Below, piece by piece: positions 48,869 through 59,300 of a stretch of DNA of 64,000 bases. Under the pieces are notes generated by a model. The model saw only the letters and a program-made list of their open reading frames with translations, did not search any database and had not been told where the DNA came from. Positions within the stretch are counted from its first letter, which is position 1. The number at the start of each line of letters is the position of its first letter. The stretch covers positions 27,219,187 through 27,283,186 of the forward strand of contig OX638368.1 in assembly GCA_951812925.1 (NCBI GenBank). The letters run 5' to 3'. The stretch is from Calliopum simillimum. Lineage: Eukaryota; Arthropoda; Insecta; Diptera; Lauxaniidae. Position numbers and translations under genes: made by a program.

Positions 48869-51800
48869 CTGCACAAGTATTCGTAATAAAAAACAACAAA
48901 TTGAGCAGTATTTCTTTGAAAATAAGATATCTTTGGGCTGTCTCTCGGAAACTTTTTTGTTGCCGTCTGACGATTTCGTATTTAAGAATTTTAATATCAT
49001 TAGGGCAGATCGCCCCTTTTCTGCTAATCGTGGTGGTGGGGTCGCGATTGTTTATGACAAGTTTTTGAAGGTTAAAAACCTTAATATAACTTCGCCAATT
49101 GATTCAATTGAAGTCTGTGGTTGTGAAGTTTTTACTGATAAGGGTGTTCTTACTGTACTTTCTTTTTATCTACCGCCAAATTGTAATCTCTCGGTCTCTA
49201 ATTTGGATAGAATTTTGTCTAGTATAACATTTTCATCAATTATAATTTGTGGAGATTTCAATGCTCATAATATCTGTTGGGGTAGTCGTGTAACTGACTC
49301 TAGAGGTAGAAAGGTTTTGGATTTCATTGAGAATCATGATTTCATGTTGCTGAACAATGGAGATCCGACCTATTTTGGTCATTCAATTTCTAGTATAGAC
49401 TTGACATTTTGTTCAGGCAATATTGGATTATATTCTCTGTGGAGCGCCACGAAAGAAACGCTTGGCAGTTCGCATTGCATTATTAAAATTGATTTTAACT
49501 TATCTCCTCTTTTCAAAAGTTTTACAAAATTTATAGTTCCGAAGTCTATCGACAAAAGCTTTCTAAATAAAAAACTTTGCGAGGTTTTTGAGTCTCCTAA
49601 GTTTGATTGTCCTTCTTTGGATAGTAGGCTCGATACGTTTGCGCAAGTTTTTTTTGATGCTTTTAAAATTAAAGCAAAAAATAAAATGAAAGCCCCGAAC
49701 CCATGGTGGAATGCGGAGTGTAATAGAATTAGTGCTGTCCTTAGATCAGTAGTGAGAAAGTTTAAATTTTGTCCTTCAAGAAGTAATTTTGAGGAGTTGA
49801 AGAAAACAAAAAAGGATTATAGATATATTTTGAGAATAGAAAAAAGGAATGGATGGAGAAAATTTTGTGAAAGCATTAACAGCAATATGACTGTTGCTGA
49901 GCTATGGAGAACTGTTAAGTGTTTTAAGGGAAATTTTTCAAATAGTATGGCGGGTCTGGGAGAGTGTTTGTCTGAGTTTTGTGATGCTCTGGCTGGTCCT
50001 ATGGGTCCTTTTTGCTTCGTATCACCTGGCATTGGTCATAATGATCATTTTTTGTTGCATCCAATTGCCTTTTCGGAGTTGGATAAAGCAATTAGTGTAT
50101 CCAAGAACTCTGCGCCTGGAATTGATGGGTTGCGAAATCAACATTTAAAATCATTTAATTCTGGTCACAGGTTTAAGTTGCTCGAGATGTTCAATGAGAT
50201 TCTTACTAGTGGATTTATTCCTTATTGTTGGTTTCAGTACAAAATAATGCCCCTCAAAAAAAAGAACTGCTCATCTACACTTGCCTCGTCTTATCGTTCT
50301 ATCGCGTTGGCTTCGACCTTGCGGAAAATTTTTGAGCGTATTTTATGTGCCCGTTTGGAATGGTTTCTTGAGTCGCAGTCTAAAATAAGTAACAGTCAAT
50401 CAGGTTTTAGGAAATGGAAGTCCACTGCCGATAATGTCATTACATTATGGTCTGCTGTGCAATTAACATTTCTTAAAAAAGAGAGCATGGTAGCTGTCTT
50501 TCTTGATATCAAGGGAGCATTTGATAATGTGAATATAAAACTCCTGTGGGCTAGATTAAAACTATTAGGTGTTCCTAACAAGTTTTGCGATTTCATTTAT
50601 TGTCTCTTTCAATTTAAAGATTTATACATTCAAAATGATGACGGGTATGTAAACAGGCACTCCTTTACGGGCGTGCCCCAAGGCTGTGTTCTTAGCCCTA
50701 TATGCTTTAATTTGTATATAGATGAAGTTTTTAGTGACATCATAGATGACGTGCACGTCCTGGGATATGCTGATGACATCGTAATTTTTTGTTCTCATTC
50801 TGATGTGTCTCTGGCAAGGGCCAAGGTTCAAACTGCTCTCTCTGCCATTGTGGGTCGTCTTTCACAATTACAGTTGGAGTTGTCTATTTCAAAAACTAAG
50901 GCAATGATTTTTACTAAAAGGACTAAAAATTTGCATAACACTTTGCCCCTGCATATTGGCTCCAATGACATAGAATTTGTTGACACTTTTAACTTTCTTG
51001 GGTTCACTTTTCATAAGCATCTGCTGTTAAGGCACCATGTTGATCGGCTAGTGAAGAACTGCTTTCACTATATTAATGTTTTACGTTCTTTGTGTGGTGT
51101 ATCTTGGGGCTCCGATCCTCATTGCATGATTCGTCTGTACATTGGATTGATAAGGCCTAAGCTGGAATATATGGCTCCTCTGCTGTTGGATTGTTCTAAA
51201 AAGGATTTTCTGAAATTGCAACGTATTCAGTGGAAAGCATTGCGTATTTCACTTGGTGCTATGATTTCCACGCACACTCTTGGTTTGGAACAAATGGCTA
51301 ATGTTATGCCACTTCCGGAGCGTTTAGCATTTTTAACAGAGGGCGTCATAAACAAAATATGTTCAATTGATAGTCATCCTGCTAGGTCTTTTATATTTCA
51401 AATTCTTGAATTTTCAAATGTATCTTCTTTTTTTAAAAAATTTTCAGAGAAAATGCAAAAGGTGGAATTTATTCCTCACAATGCTCACCCTTTTTTTACA
51501 GTTCCTTTTGAGGCTTTGTTCTTTAAACCTGTGGTGAATTTTCTCCCGGTCTCTAAGGCAACGGCGTCAATAGATGAAGTCAAAGAAAAATTCAACAGAT
51601 TTATTGCTCGAAAAAAAAATTTTAGACAAGTCTTTACAGATGGTTCAAAAAGTTCTGATTCGGTTGGTAGTGGAATTTGGATGCCTGATATAGACATCGA
51701 GGCATATTTTTCCTCAAACCCAATTGCATCTATTTATTCAGCTGAAGCGTTAGCTATTTTTGAGGCTATTAAACTGGTTTCGGTACAAGATACGCGTAAA

Positions 51801-52478
51801 TTTCTTATTATCTCAGACAGTAAATCTGCATTAATGGCTATATCTGGGTATTGTAGAAATGAAACACATCCATATATTTTTCAGATCAAATCTCTTTTGT
51901 TGGAGCTTAGGAATAAGGGTGTGCAGATTCATTTTCTTTGGATTCCTAGTCATATGGGAATTGAAGGAAATGATTATGTGGACCAGGTTGCGTCGGGTCA
52001 TTTGTTCACTCGGAGTGTTGAACGTCTTCCTGTTAACTTCACTGATGTTAGACCTGTTGATAAGCAGGTAGAATTCAACAAATGGCAATCTCGTTGGAAT
52101 GATTCGGAATTTGGGCGGCATTTATTTCAAATAGCCTCTCTTGTTAACAAATCTGCTTGGTTTAGTAGTATAAATTTGCCTCGGAAATTTGTCACAATGA
52201 TAAACAGGCTTAAGTTTAACCACACTAGGTGTAAAAGTCATCTTTATAAAATCAATATAATAGAGTCTGAAGTTTGTACTTGTGGCGCAGTCCAAACTTC
52301 TGAACATCTTTTGTTTCATTGCCCTAATTTGGATAATGCCCATAGAACTCAACTTTTTAGCACAATGCACGGTGCTGAAATAACGTCTCGCAGCTTAACG
52401 GATCTGCTGAAATTAGGTAATATTGACATTTTTAGGTCAATTTTTCAGTTTTTTGCGAAATGTGAAATTGATATCTGA
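48849..52478 (+). CDS. LINE ORF2, endonuclease-reverse transcriptase-RNase H
   Basis: 1209 residues from ATG 48849, which lies 20 nt inside ORF1 in a different frame. An in-frame ATG at 48828 lies further upstream, but MKIVQFNCTSIRNK is the usual start of the APE endonuclease domain (SETFL, CGDFNAHN, SSIDLTF, SSHCIIKIDF). The reverse transcriptase palm shows FLDIKGAFDNV (near residue 550), GVPQGCVLSPICFNLYIDEV and YADD (near 638). RNase H follows with FTDGSKSSDSVGSGIW (near 929), SAEALAIFEAIK, SDSKSAL (near 989) and IPSHMGIEGNDYVD (near 1030). A C-terminal Cys/His cluster is CTCGAVQTSEHLLFHC (near 1145). All catalytic residues I can check are present, so the enzyme may be active. Confidence 0.94.
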   Translation: MKIVQFNCTSIRNKKQQIEQYFFENKISLGCLSETFLLPSDDFVFKNFNIIRADRPFSANRGGGVAIVYDKFLKVKNLNITSPIDSIEVCGCEVFTDKGVLTVLSFYLPPNCNLSVSNLDRILSSITFSSIIICGDFNAHNICWGSRVTDSRGRKVLDFIENHDFMLLNNGDPTYFGHSISSIDLTFCSGNIGLYSLWSATKETLGSSHCIIKIDFNLSPLFKSFTKFIVPKSIDKSFLNKKLCEVFESPKFDCPSLDSRLDTFAQVFFDAFKIKAKNKMKAPNPWWNAECNRISAVLRSVVRKFKFCPSRSNFEELKKTKKDYRYILRIEKRNGWRKFCESINSNMTVAELWRTVKCFKGNFSNSMAGLGECLSEFCDALAGPMGPFCFVSPGIGHNDHFLLHPIAFSELDKAISVSKNSAPGIDGLRNQHLKSFNSGHRFKLLEMFNEILTSGFIPYCWFQYKIMPLKKKNCSSTLASSYRSIALASTLRKIFERILCARLEWFLESQSKISNSQSGFRKWKSTADNVITLWSAVQLTFLKKESMVAVFLDIKGAFDNVNIKLLWARLKLLGVPNKFCDFIYCLFQFKDLYIQNDDGYVNRHSFTGVPQGCVLSPICFNLYIDEVFSDIIDDVHVLGYADDIVIFCSHSDVSLARAKVQTALSAIVGRLSQLQLELSISKTKAMIFTKRTKNLHNTLPLHIGSNDIEFVDTFNFLGFTFHKHLLLRHHVDRLVKNCFHYINVLRSLCGVSWGSDPHCMIRLYIGLIRPKLEYMAPLLLDCSKKDFLKLQRIQWKALRISLGAMISTHTLGLEQMANVMPLPERLAFLTEGVINKICSIDSHPARSFIFQILEFSNVSSFFKKFSEKMQKVEFIPHNAHPFFTVPFEALFFKPVVNFLPVSKATASIDEVKEKFNRFIARKKNFRQVFTDGSKSSDSVGSGIWMPDIDIEAYFSSNPIASIYSAEALAIFEAIKLVSVQDTRKFLIISDSKSALMAISGYCRNETHPYIFQIKSLLLELRNKGVQIHFLWIPSHMGIEGNDYVDQVASGHLFTRSVERLPVNFTDVRPVDKQVEFNKWQSRWNDSEFGRHLFQIASLVNKSAWFSSINLPRKFVTMINRLKFNHTRCKSHLYKINIIESEVCTCGAVQTSEHLLFHCPNLDNAHRTQLFSTMHGAEITSRSLTDLLKLGNIDIFRSIFQFFAKCEIDI

Positions 52479-52989
52479 AAGATATCGCAAATTTGCAAAT
52501 CAGCAATCTCTAGGTTAAGTCCTTTTTATTTTTTGTTGGTATATATTGTATGGTATATATGTTGTATTCTATGTATATCATAGTTCTAATATAAGTTCTC
52601 ATGTTAATTCTTATATAAGCTCTCATGTTAATTCGTATATAAGTTTTTTGTTACTTTTGTTACCTTTATAACGTTTTTGAAAAAAAGAAACAAAAAAGTC
52701 GATAAAAAAATTAAAATATCGAAAAAAGAAAAAAATCGCAAAAAGAAAGCTATGATAAAGAAAAAAAAAAAAAAAAAAAAAAAAATCTTAATATCGCTTC
52801 AAAATTAGGATTTCAAACACAGATACAGTTTAATTGTATCGTATCATACATTACGCTAAAGGCTACGCTAAAAACTTCGAGTTTGTAGTAGCCTTTTCTC
52901 GCCAGTCAACTGTGCTGTCAGATTGACAGCATAACTTAAGAAGAAGAAGAAGAAGAAAGTCATTGAAGATTTTTAGATTTTAAATTTAC

Positions 52990-53215
52990 TGTCATGATAC
53001 AATTAACAAGGCAACGTCAGTAACTGACACGTTTCTTGTCCTTCTTTTTTGGTAGCAATTACTGTCGAAATGAACAAACAAAATAACAACAATTTTATAG
53101 TTTTCTGATTTTGACATTTGTCTCTAGGCGATTTGATTGGTTGATTTCGTTCTACGCTTTGCTCTTATTGACAGAACTTGCTTCCAGTTTTGTCTCCGCT
53201 TTGTTGATTTTGATA
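52990..53215. repeat. ~220-bp dispersed repeat (inverted copy of 32930-33160)
   Basis: It carries the complements of the words listed for 32930-33160, for example TAACAAGGCAACGTCAGTAA and GGCGATTTGATTGGTTGATT. No gene. It lies just 3' of the LINE. Confidence 0.82.
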
Positions 53216-53267
53216 TAATAATTGTATTTTTGTACCATGTTTATTGTTTTAAAAAAATAAAAATTAA

Positions 53268-54082
53268 AGGGTCCGGTATATAGAGGGCCATGCGCTCATC
53301 ATAAGCTTTGACAGTTAATTTGAAAACATAGCTACTTATGTAGAGTGATATATACAGAAACGCACGCGATTTACGTGATTGTCGAGCGGACAATTTAAAA
53401 AAATTAATTTTAAAAACTTTATTGTAACGTATCATCTTAACAACTCATTTACATTTTATTGATTTTTCTTTTTATAGATATTGCTAACATGAAAATATGC
53501 TTAAATTTATTTTGCTTAAATTAACAATTTATTATTTTGTTTAAATTATCAATTTATTATTTTGTTTAAACTGACATTATTTATTATTTTGCTTTAAATA
53601 AGTTTTTACATATTTTTGCAGAACAAGCTGAATGTTGTAATGAGTTCATTGTGGTGCAATCGATTTACTTAAGTTGTTGAACCAATGCAACAACAATTAT
53701 AGTTGCCAATTAATTGGTACTTGCTTAGTTATGTTATATGAATTATCTACTGACATAACCCGCGCAGTGTTTAATGCGTTGAGTTGACCAACTTTTAACT
53801 TTTTGAACGCATCATTTGTGTTTGACATTTCGTTTTTTTTGTTTATTTATTTATAAGTAATTTTCGCAGTTGATAAAATAAATTAAAAAGAACTAAGTTC
53901 AAAATGAACGAAAAACGTATAAGCGAAGTGCAGGAGTAAGTCTGCTTATATAATAAAGGCCATTCTGAGTGTATTTGAAAACGCGTTTATGCGTTCTATG
54001 TAACAGCACAAGCGTTACTTACGTGTGCTGTCAAGCGATTAATGCGCGCACTGCACGCGGTTCCCTCTATATACCGGACCCT
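53268..54082. mobile_element. 815-bp element with perfect TIRs and TAA duplication (PIF/Harbinger-like)
   Basis: The ends are exact inverted repeats of at least 20 nt (AGGGTCCGGTATATAGAGGG). TAA lies on both sides (53265-53267, 54083-54085), typical of PIF/Harbinger. Inside, an ATG (53904) opens a 10-codon frame MNEKRISEVQ, followed by GTAAGT, which looks like the retained first coding exon and donor of a lost transposase or partner gene. Subterminal GC-rich words with GCGCGC and CACGCG are present near both ends. Confidence 0.85.
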
Positions 54083-54510
54083 TAAAACTTAGTTTGCTAA
54101 TCATTGCGCTGTGATGCAATGAAAATAATACTTAATTCCAAAATAAAAACGCTTCATGATGTACTTGTTCAGTGAATTAAGACTTATTTTGGCATGGAAC
54201 TTAAAAGAGCATTTAGATAGCAGAAAATCCCAAAGACGATTTATTTGAAACTTTACACCCTCTCGGGAGTTACAGCAAAAAAACCAATACGACATCCGAA
54301 AGCTGGCGAATGATTTCAATTACAATTCAATTGAGGGGGTTAGAAGCAAAAGGGTACAAGTGACAAAAAGTAAATTTTGAGAAAAATAGAGTTAAAAAAA
54401 ATGTGCGTAAAATAACCTTTGAAGCATGCCACATCTAATGTTTTTATCAAAATTTTTCTACGAGTCCCCTTCTAAAAGTTATTAGTATTTCAGTGAAAGC
54501 CTAATACCCT

Positions 54511-54973
54511 ATTCTCACTTGCCTGGTTAACCCGATGAATGCTGATTAAGCACTAACCAGGATAGTTTTCCATACAAAAAGCTTTTCGATTTGTATGGAA
54601 AAGAATAGCTAGTTTTTAAATAATTAGATAATTTAACCCAAAAAATCGGTAGGTGGCATCTCCAAATTCAAAAAATCCCTGGGAAACTAGGAAATTTCCC
54701 TTTCTTTTGAGAAATACAAAATGTAAACAAATAAAACATTTTTAATAAAAAGCAAATTAAAGCTAAAATCAAAAATTTGTTTTAAAAAAAAATTTAAATA
54801 ACGAAATATATAAAAATATATTTAAAAAAAGTGAAAATAGTGTCGTGATTTGGTAATCGCCAAAAAAGTGTCATTGAAATGATAGATAACTCATCCAAAT
54901 AAAAGGTGTGAACGTGGTTTTTTGATTATCAAGATTATCTGATTTTAGGCTGGTCAACCAGGCAAGTGAGAAT
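54511..54973. mobile_element. 463-bp MITE with ATTCTCACTTGCCTGGTT ends
   Basis: Inverted ends of 22 nt with one mismatch: ATTCTCACTTGCCTGGTTAA at the left and GGTCAACCAGGCAAGTGAGA at the right. No coding. The flanks are diverged copies of another repeat with AAAAGTTATTAGTATTTCAG and AAAAGTTATAAGTATTCTAC. Confidence 0.82.
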
Positions 54974-55379
54974 ATGGCATAAACCATTTTACAATTTTTT
55001 TTTTTTTTTTTTTGTAGTAAAAATTAAGTAAAGCTAGCACCGCGTAGCAACTAACGTAGGAAAAGAAAAAACTAAGTACCATAACTTTAAGAATCCTTAA
55101 AAAGTTCTCTGTTAAAGGTATTTTTTAAAAATTTTAAAGGAATCCGCTTTTAAAAGTTATAAGTATTCTACTGAAAGCATACCGCACATGCAGCTTTTTA
55201 TTTTAAATTAAATTAAATTTTATATAGTGGGTATTTCGATGTAAAATGTTCGGTCTTTTATAGCTTTCGACTATAACTCAAAAAATATCAATTTTACAAA
55301 AAAAAAACTTCCGGGTGAAAATTGTACTGGACTGTAAAATGGATGAATTTTTTAAACACTAAAGATGGGATTCGGTCGG

Positions 55380-55700
55380 TAAATGAGAATTTTCGGCTGC
55401 TTAGCGCCCACGGCATTCAAAACGCTTTTTTTGCTCAAAAGCGAGGCATCGTACGAAAAAATGCATATGGTATAAAATGATTAGGATCGTCCAAGAAATA
55501 TGTGTGAATTTTTTAAAAATTTTTTGCGACATTTAAAATTTTTTTATTTTTAAATTTTATAAATTTTTTGGAAAAAATTTTAAGATGTCTCAAAAAGTTC
55601 ACACGTATTCCTTGGACGATCCTAAGCATTTTATGCTATATACACTTTTTTAGTACAATGCCTTGATTTTGAGTAAAAATAAGCGTTTTGCCGACCACTA
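55380..55700. repeat. Imperfect palindrome related to the interior of the 62955 hAT-like element
   Basis: Left words TTGCTCAAAAGCGAGGCATC and GGATCGTCCAAGAAATATGT pair with ACGTATTCCTTGGACGATCC and CAATGCCTTGATTTTGAG on the right. Similar words (ACACGTGTGAATTTTT, ACGATTTTAAGCATTTTA) occur at 63238-63290. Confidence 0.7.
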
Positions 55701-55709
55701 AAGACTACA

Positions 55710-56393
55710 ATATTTTAGACCAAACTGGATAAAACTGACTTAGTGTTTTTCACTTGATTTTCTGTTAATTTTTGTTTTGTCTCTTTCTAATATCATTCGA
55801 AATACTTTGTATGTTATTTATTATGAAAAAAATTAAAAATATAGAATTCTAACGTAAGATTGCATGGGGAAAGGAGGGGGTAGTGAAAAATCTAACGATT
55901 TCTTACGTGGGAGAAGGGGGTCAAAAGTATGCTTAAAATGTCTTACGGAATTAATGGACGGCTCCTATAGTTAATCTGGTCCAAAACAGTTGCTATAATT
56001 TTTCTTGCTGTTAACGGCTGTCCATAAGCCTTTTATTGCTCCAAGGGGGAAGGGGTGGGGGTTAAGTTTTGATGATTTCAAGTACAAATGTTACATGAGA
56101 TAAAACAAAGAAGTAGGTTATAAATTAAAGAATAAAAAAAAATACCTTTCGAATGCTCAAAACAAGCGTCGCGGAGTTGTTGCTCGATAAATTTCTGTCC
56201 ATCTTAATCAGAATGTGCAATCCGGCAAAGAAATGACCAAAATGACAAATTACAGAATTTAAAAGAGTGGCAACTCAAGGTTTTTTTTTATTGCTAAGTT
56301 GTCATTCTTGATAAACAAATTTTAATTTTAAAATCTTTTTATTCTGTTTATTTTTTATTTTTAGTAAGTAAATTTTGTCAGTTTTAATGAGTA
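55710..56393. other. Upstream region of Sas-4, repeat fragments
   Basis: G-rich phrases such as GGAAAGGAGGGGGTAGTG (55870) and GGGGAAGGGGTGGGGGTTAA (56045) resemble ends of common arthropod DNA elements but I cannot pair them. The Sas-4 promoter should lie in the last few hundred bp; I see no clear TATA box. Confidence 0.4.
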
Positions 56394-59300
56394 ATGATTT
56401 CACACAATAATTCTACAAAAGAACTGAGAGAAGATATAGCACAGCGCTTAGAAAAATTAAACAAATGGCAGGAAGAACAAAAAAAATTATTGCAGGAGCG
56501 ACAGGATATGCAACGCCAAATGCTTGGAATGGAGCAGCGCAAACTTTATGAAATGCTTGGTATAGTTCATACAAATGTGGAATTGGAGGCACAAGTTGCA
56601 GCTGAAGAAAACATAAAGTGTGCTAGTTTCAAGGACGAAAATCCAAACACACTTGATAGTGAAACTGCCGTAGAGGATCTGGATGAGAGTTTGACATGTG
56701 CTACTAATACCTGTACGGACGCACAGCGTAAAACATCTGGCTATTGCACAGATGACTTACAAGGATTGGAATTGCCAGAACTTGACCAACATTTGATACC
56801 GAAAGTAAAACGATCATTTCTACGTTGCGGACAGGGCCTTAAACAAAGGTTTAAAATTGATCCTGATGCGCTACGATTAAATAACTTGCCCCGATATAAA
56901 TTTGCAAATGCACATCCACAATTTTTGACAGCATTAAAAAAAAAGAAGAGTGCAAATCGCAAAGCGACAAAACCCAAGCAGGAAATAAATGACGAGCTGC
57001 CACAAAAATTGGAAAATAAACTTGAAATTAAAAATGTAATGGATCCTCAAGAAAAACGCTTTCAACATGTACTCATTTCATCGCATAATACATGTTACTC
57101 AACACCGGATATGAAAATCACACAAGGTACTAGTAGCAATTCATCCGGTATTTCACATTTGCCAAAAGTACGGTTCGTTGAAATTTCTGCAACAAATTCA
57201 TCACAAGCACAAAAAGAATTAGAAACTAAATTGAGTGCTGAACCAAGTCCAGTACCACCTGTTACATGGGCAAAAGTTTTAGATACTCAACAAATAAAAC
57301 CAATTCAAGTGCAACAACTGCGTAATCAATGTAAGCCAACAGCATACGTGACTCAAAATGAGTTTGATTCAAATTTAAGCCTGTTTGAGCTGTTAGAGCA
57401 AAAAGCCAACGAAGGATCTGTAGATATGAACTCCACCTGTATACGTCAATTTATGCTTAAGAAACTAGATATGGAACATCATTCTGAAGATGTGCATAAA
57501 ATCCCTGTACAACCTAGTATACAGAAAACATTGTTACCTATAATTACAGCAGAAAGTTCCCTTGGCTTAAGCGAAACGGAAGATGAGCGAGATGTAACAG
57601 GCGACACAGCTACAGAATACGAAAATACTTTGACGCCATGCAAGTCTGTAAATAGCGATAAACCACAACACCAGGTACGATTTTGTGATGATAATACCAC
57701 GAATCCAAATGCGGAAGAGTCAAATGTTTCTGCTGCTGCTGAAACATCTTCGTTTAATATGTTTCAACAGTTCAAAGAAGCTTTGTTTGCAGCTCTTCAA
57801 TCTAAAGAAGGTAATTTTTGAAAAAAAGTCTTTAGTGAATTTTTAAATATAATATAATTTTAATAAGAAATAATTCGTTGATAATTCTTCAATCGCAACG
57901 AATTCATTGCTGTTAAGTTTTTAGTACCTGGAGACCGATCCCTGCTCGGTCAACAATCTAATCTTATTATTTTAGTCGATGTTTTTATTCATAGCTGTTT
58001 TTTGTTATGAAACTCGTACCTTTTCACCTCTAATGGTTCTGCTTTCAAAATGATAAATTAACCGATGAGAATAATAATAACAAAAAATTCGGAAAGTATC
58101 GAATGGTGTAGAAAAGTATCAAAAACTCAAATTTTTTTTGGCGAAATAGAATGCCCTAAAATAAATAAATGGGATATGCCACGCACCCAAAATATTTTGC
58201 CTTTTGTTTGGCGGCTGAAATATCTTATCTTCAAAGGATCATAACTCGGAAAATAAGAATCCTATTGGAAAAATCTGAAAGAATATTTGGATAAGGAAGA
58301 GTGTAACTATCCGATGCTATTAATAAAAAAGAATTTCGCCTTTTCTTATAGCTACGCTGTAAGACTGAACACAGCGTTTTCTTCAACTTAAAGCAAAGAT
58401 ATTTCAAAATCCTGCAGGTATAATGACAGTTCTGCTGATGAAGACGGATTTAGCGTCAAAAAGTACATAAGACTGCATATAAGAATTAAACAGTTCATTC
58501 CATTTTTTTTTTTTGTGCCTGAGTTATAAACAAAAATTTTTATTTTTATAAAAAAGTGGGCGTGGCAATTATTAAACAAAGCCATCTTTTTGTTATGCTT
58601 TAGATACTCCTGATCCAGATTCGCATACCAAATTTCATCAAAATATGTTGTATCATTTGCGAAAAACAGCATTTAATGTGTTTTACTTGTATGGGAGGTT
58701 CCACGCGCACTTTCGATATGTTGCCTACTTTCAGGTCGTAGGTGCCTAATAGCAAGTAGACTCCCTACAGTTAAATTCAGAAAGATTGCTTTAGTAGTTT
58801 TCTTTTTATAGCGCAATATATTTTTGTGGGCGGTGCCACGCCCTTGAACGAGTTTTCGCAATATAATGGCATATGACACATTAATTCTTGTTTGAAGAGG
58901 TTACAGATCCAAAATTTTCATCAAAATTGTCGGAGTCGTTTTCGAGTAATATTGAATCAAAATTTTCAAGGGTTAAAAAGTGGGCGTGGCACTTACTCGA
59001 TCCCGCCCATTTTTCGTTTGTTACAAGATATTATTAAGCAGTACCTTCATACCAAATTTCATTAAAATACCTTGTAACATTTGCGAGAAATAGCATTTAA
59101 CGTATTTTGCTTGTATGGGAGGTTCCACGCGCAACGGCGATATTTTGCCCGCTTTCAGATCAGAGATGCCTTATAGCAAGTATGCTCCCCACGGTTAATT
59201 TTAGAATGATTACTTTATTAGTTTTCTTTTTATACCGTATTATATTTTTGTGGGCTGTGCCACGCCCTTCAACGAGTTTTCCCAATATAACGGCATATCA

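Larger units (their letters stand above)
47271..52952 (+). mobile_element. Complete I-type non-LTR retrotransposon with 16-bp target-site duplication
   Basis: AAGAAAGTCATTGAAG flanks the element at 47255-47270 and 52953-52968. The 5' UTR is about 310 bp. ORF1 (zinc-knuckle protein) and ORF2 (endonuclease, reverse transcriptase, RNase H) overlap by 20 nt and both are open. The 3' UTR has a 26-nt internal poly(A) at about 52760, a further ~150 bp, and a terminal (AAG)n tail. Gag-type knuckles plus an RNase H domain in ORF2 fit the I group, with R1 or LOA as alternatives. The duplication and intact frames suggest recent insertion. Confidence 0.93.
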
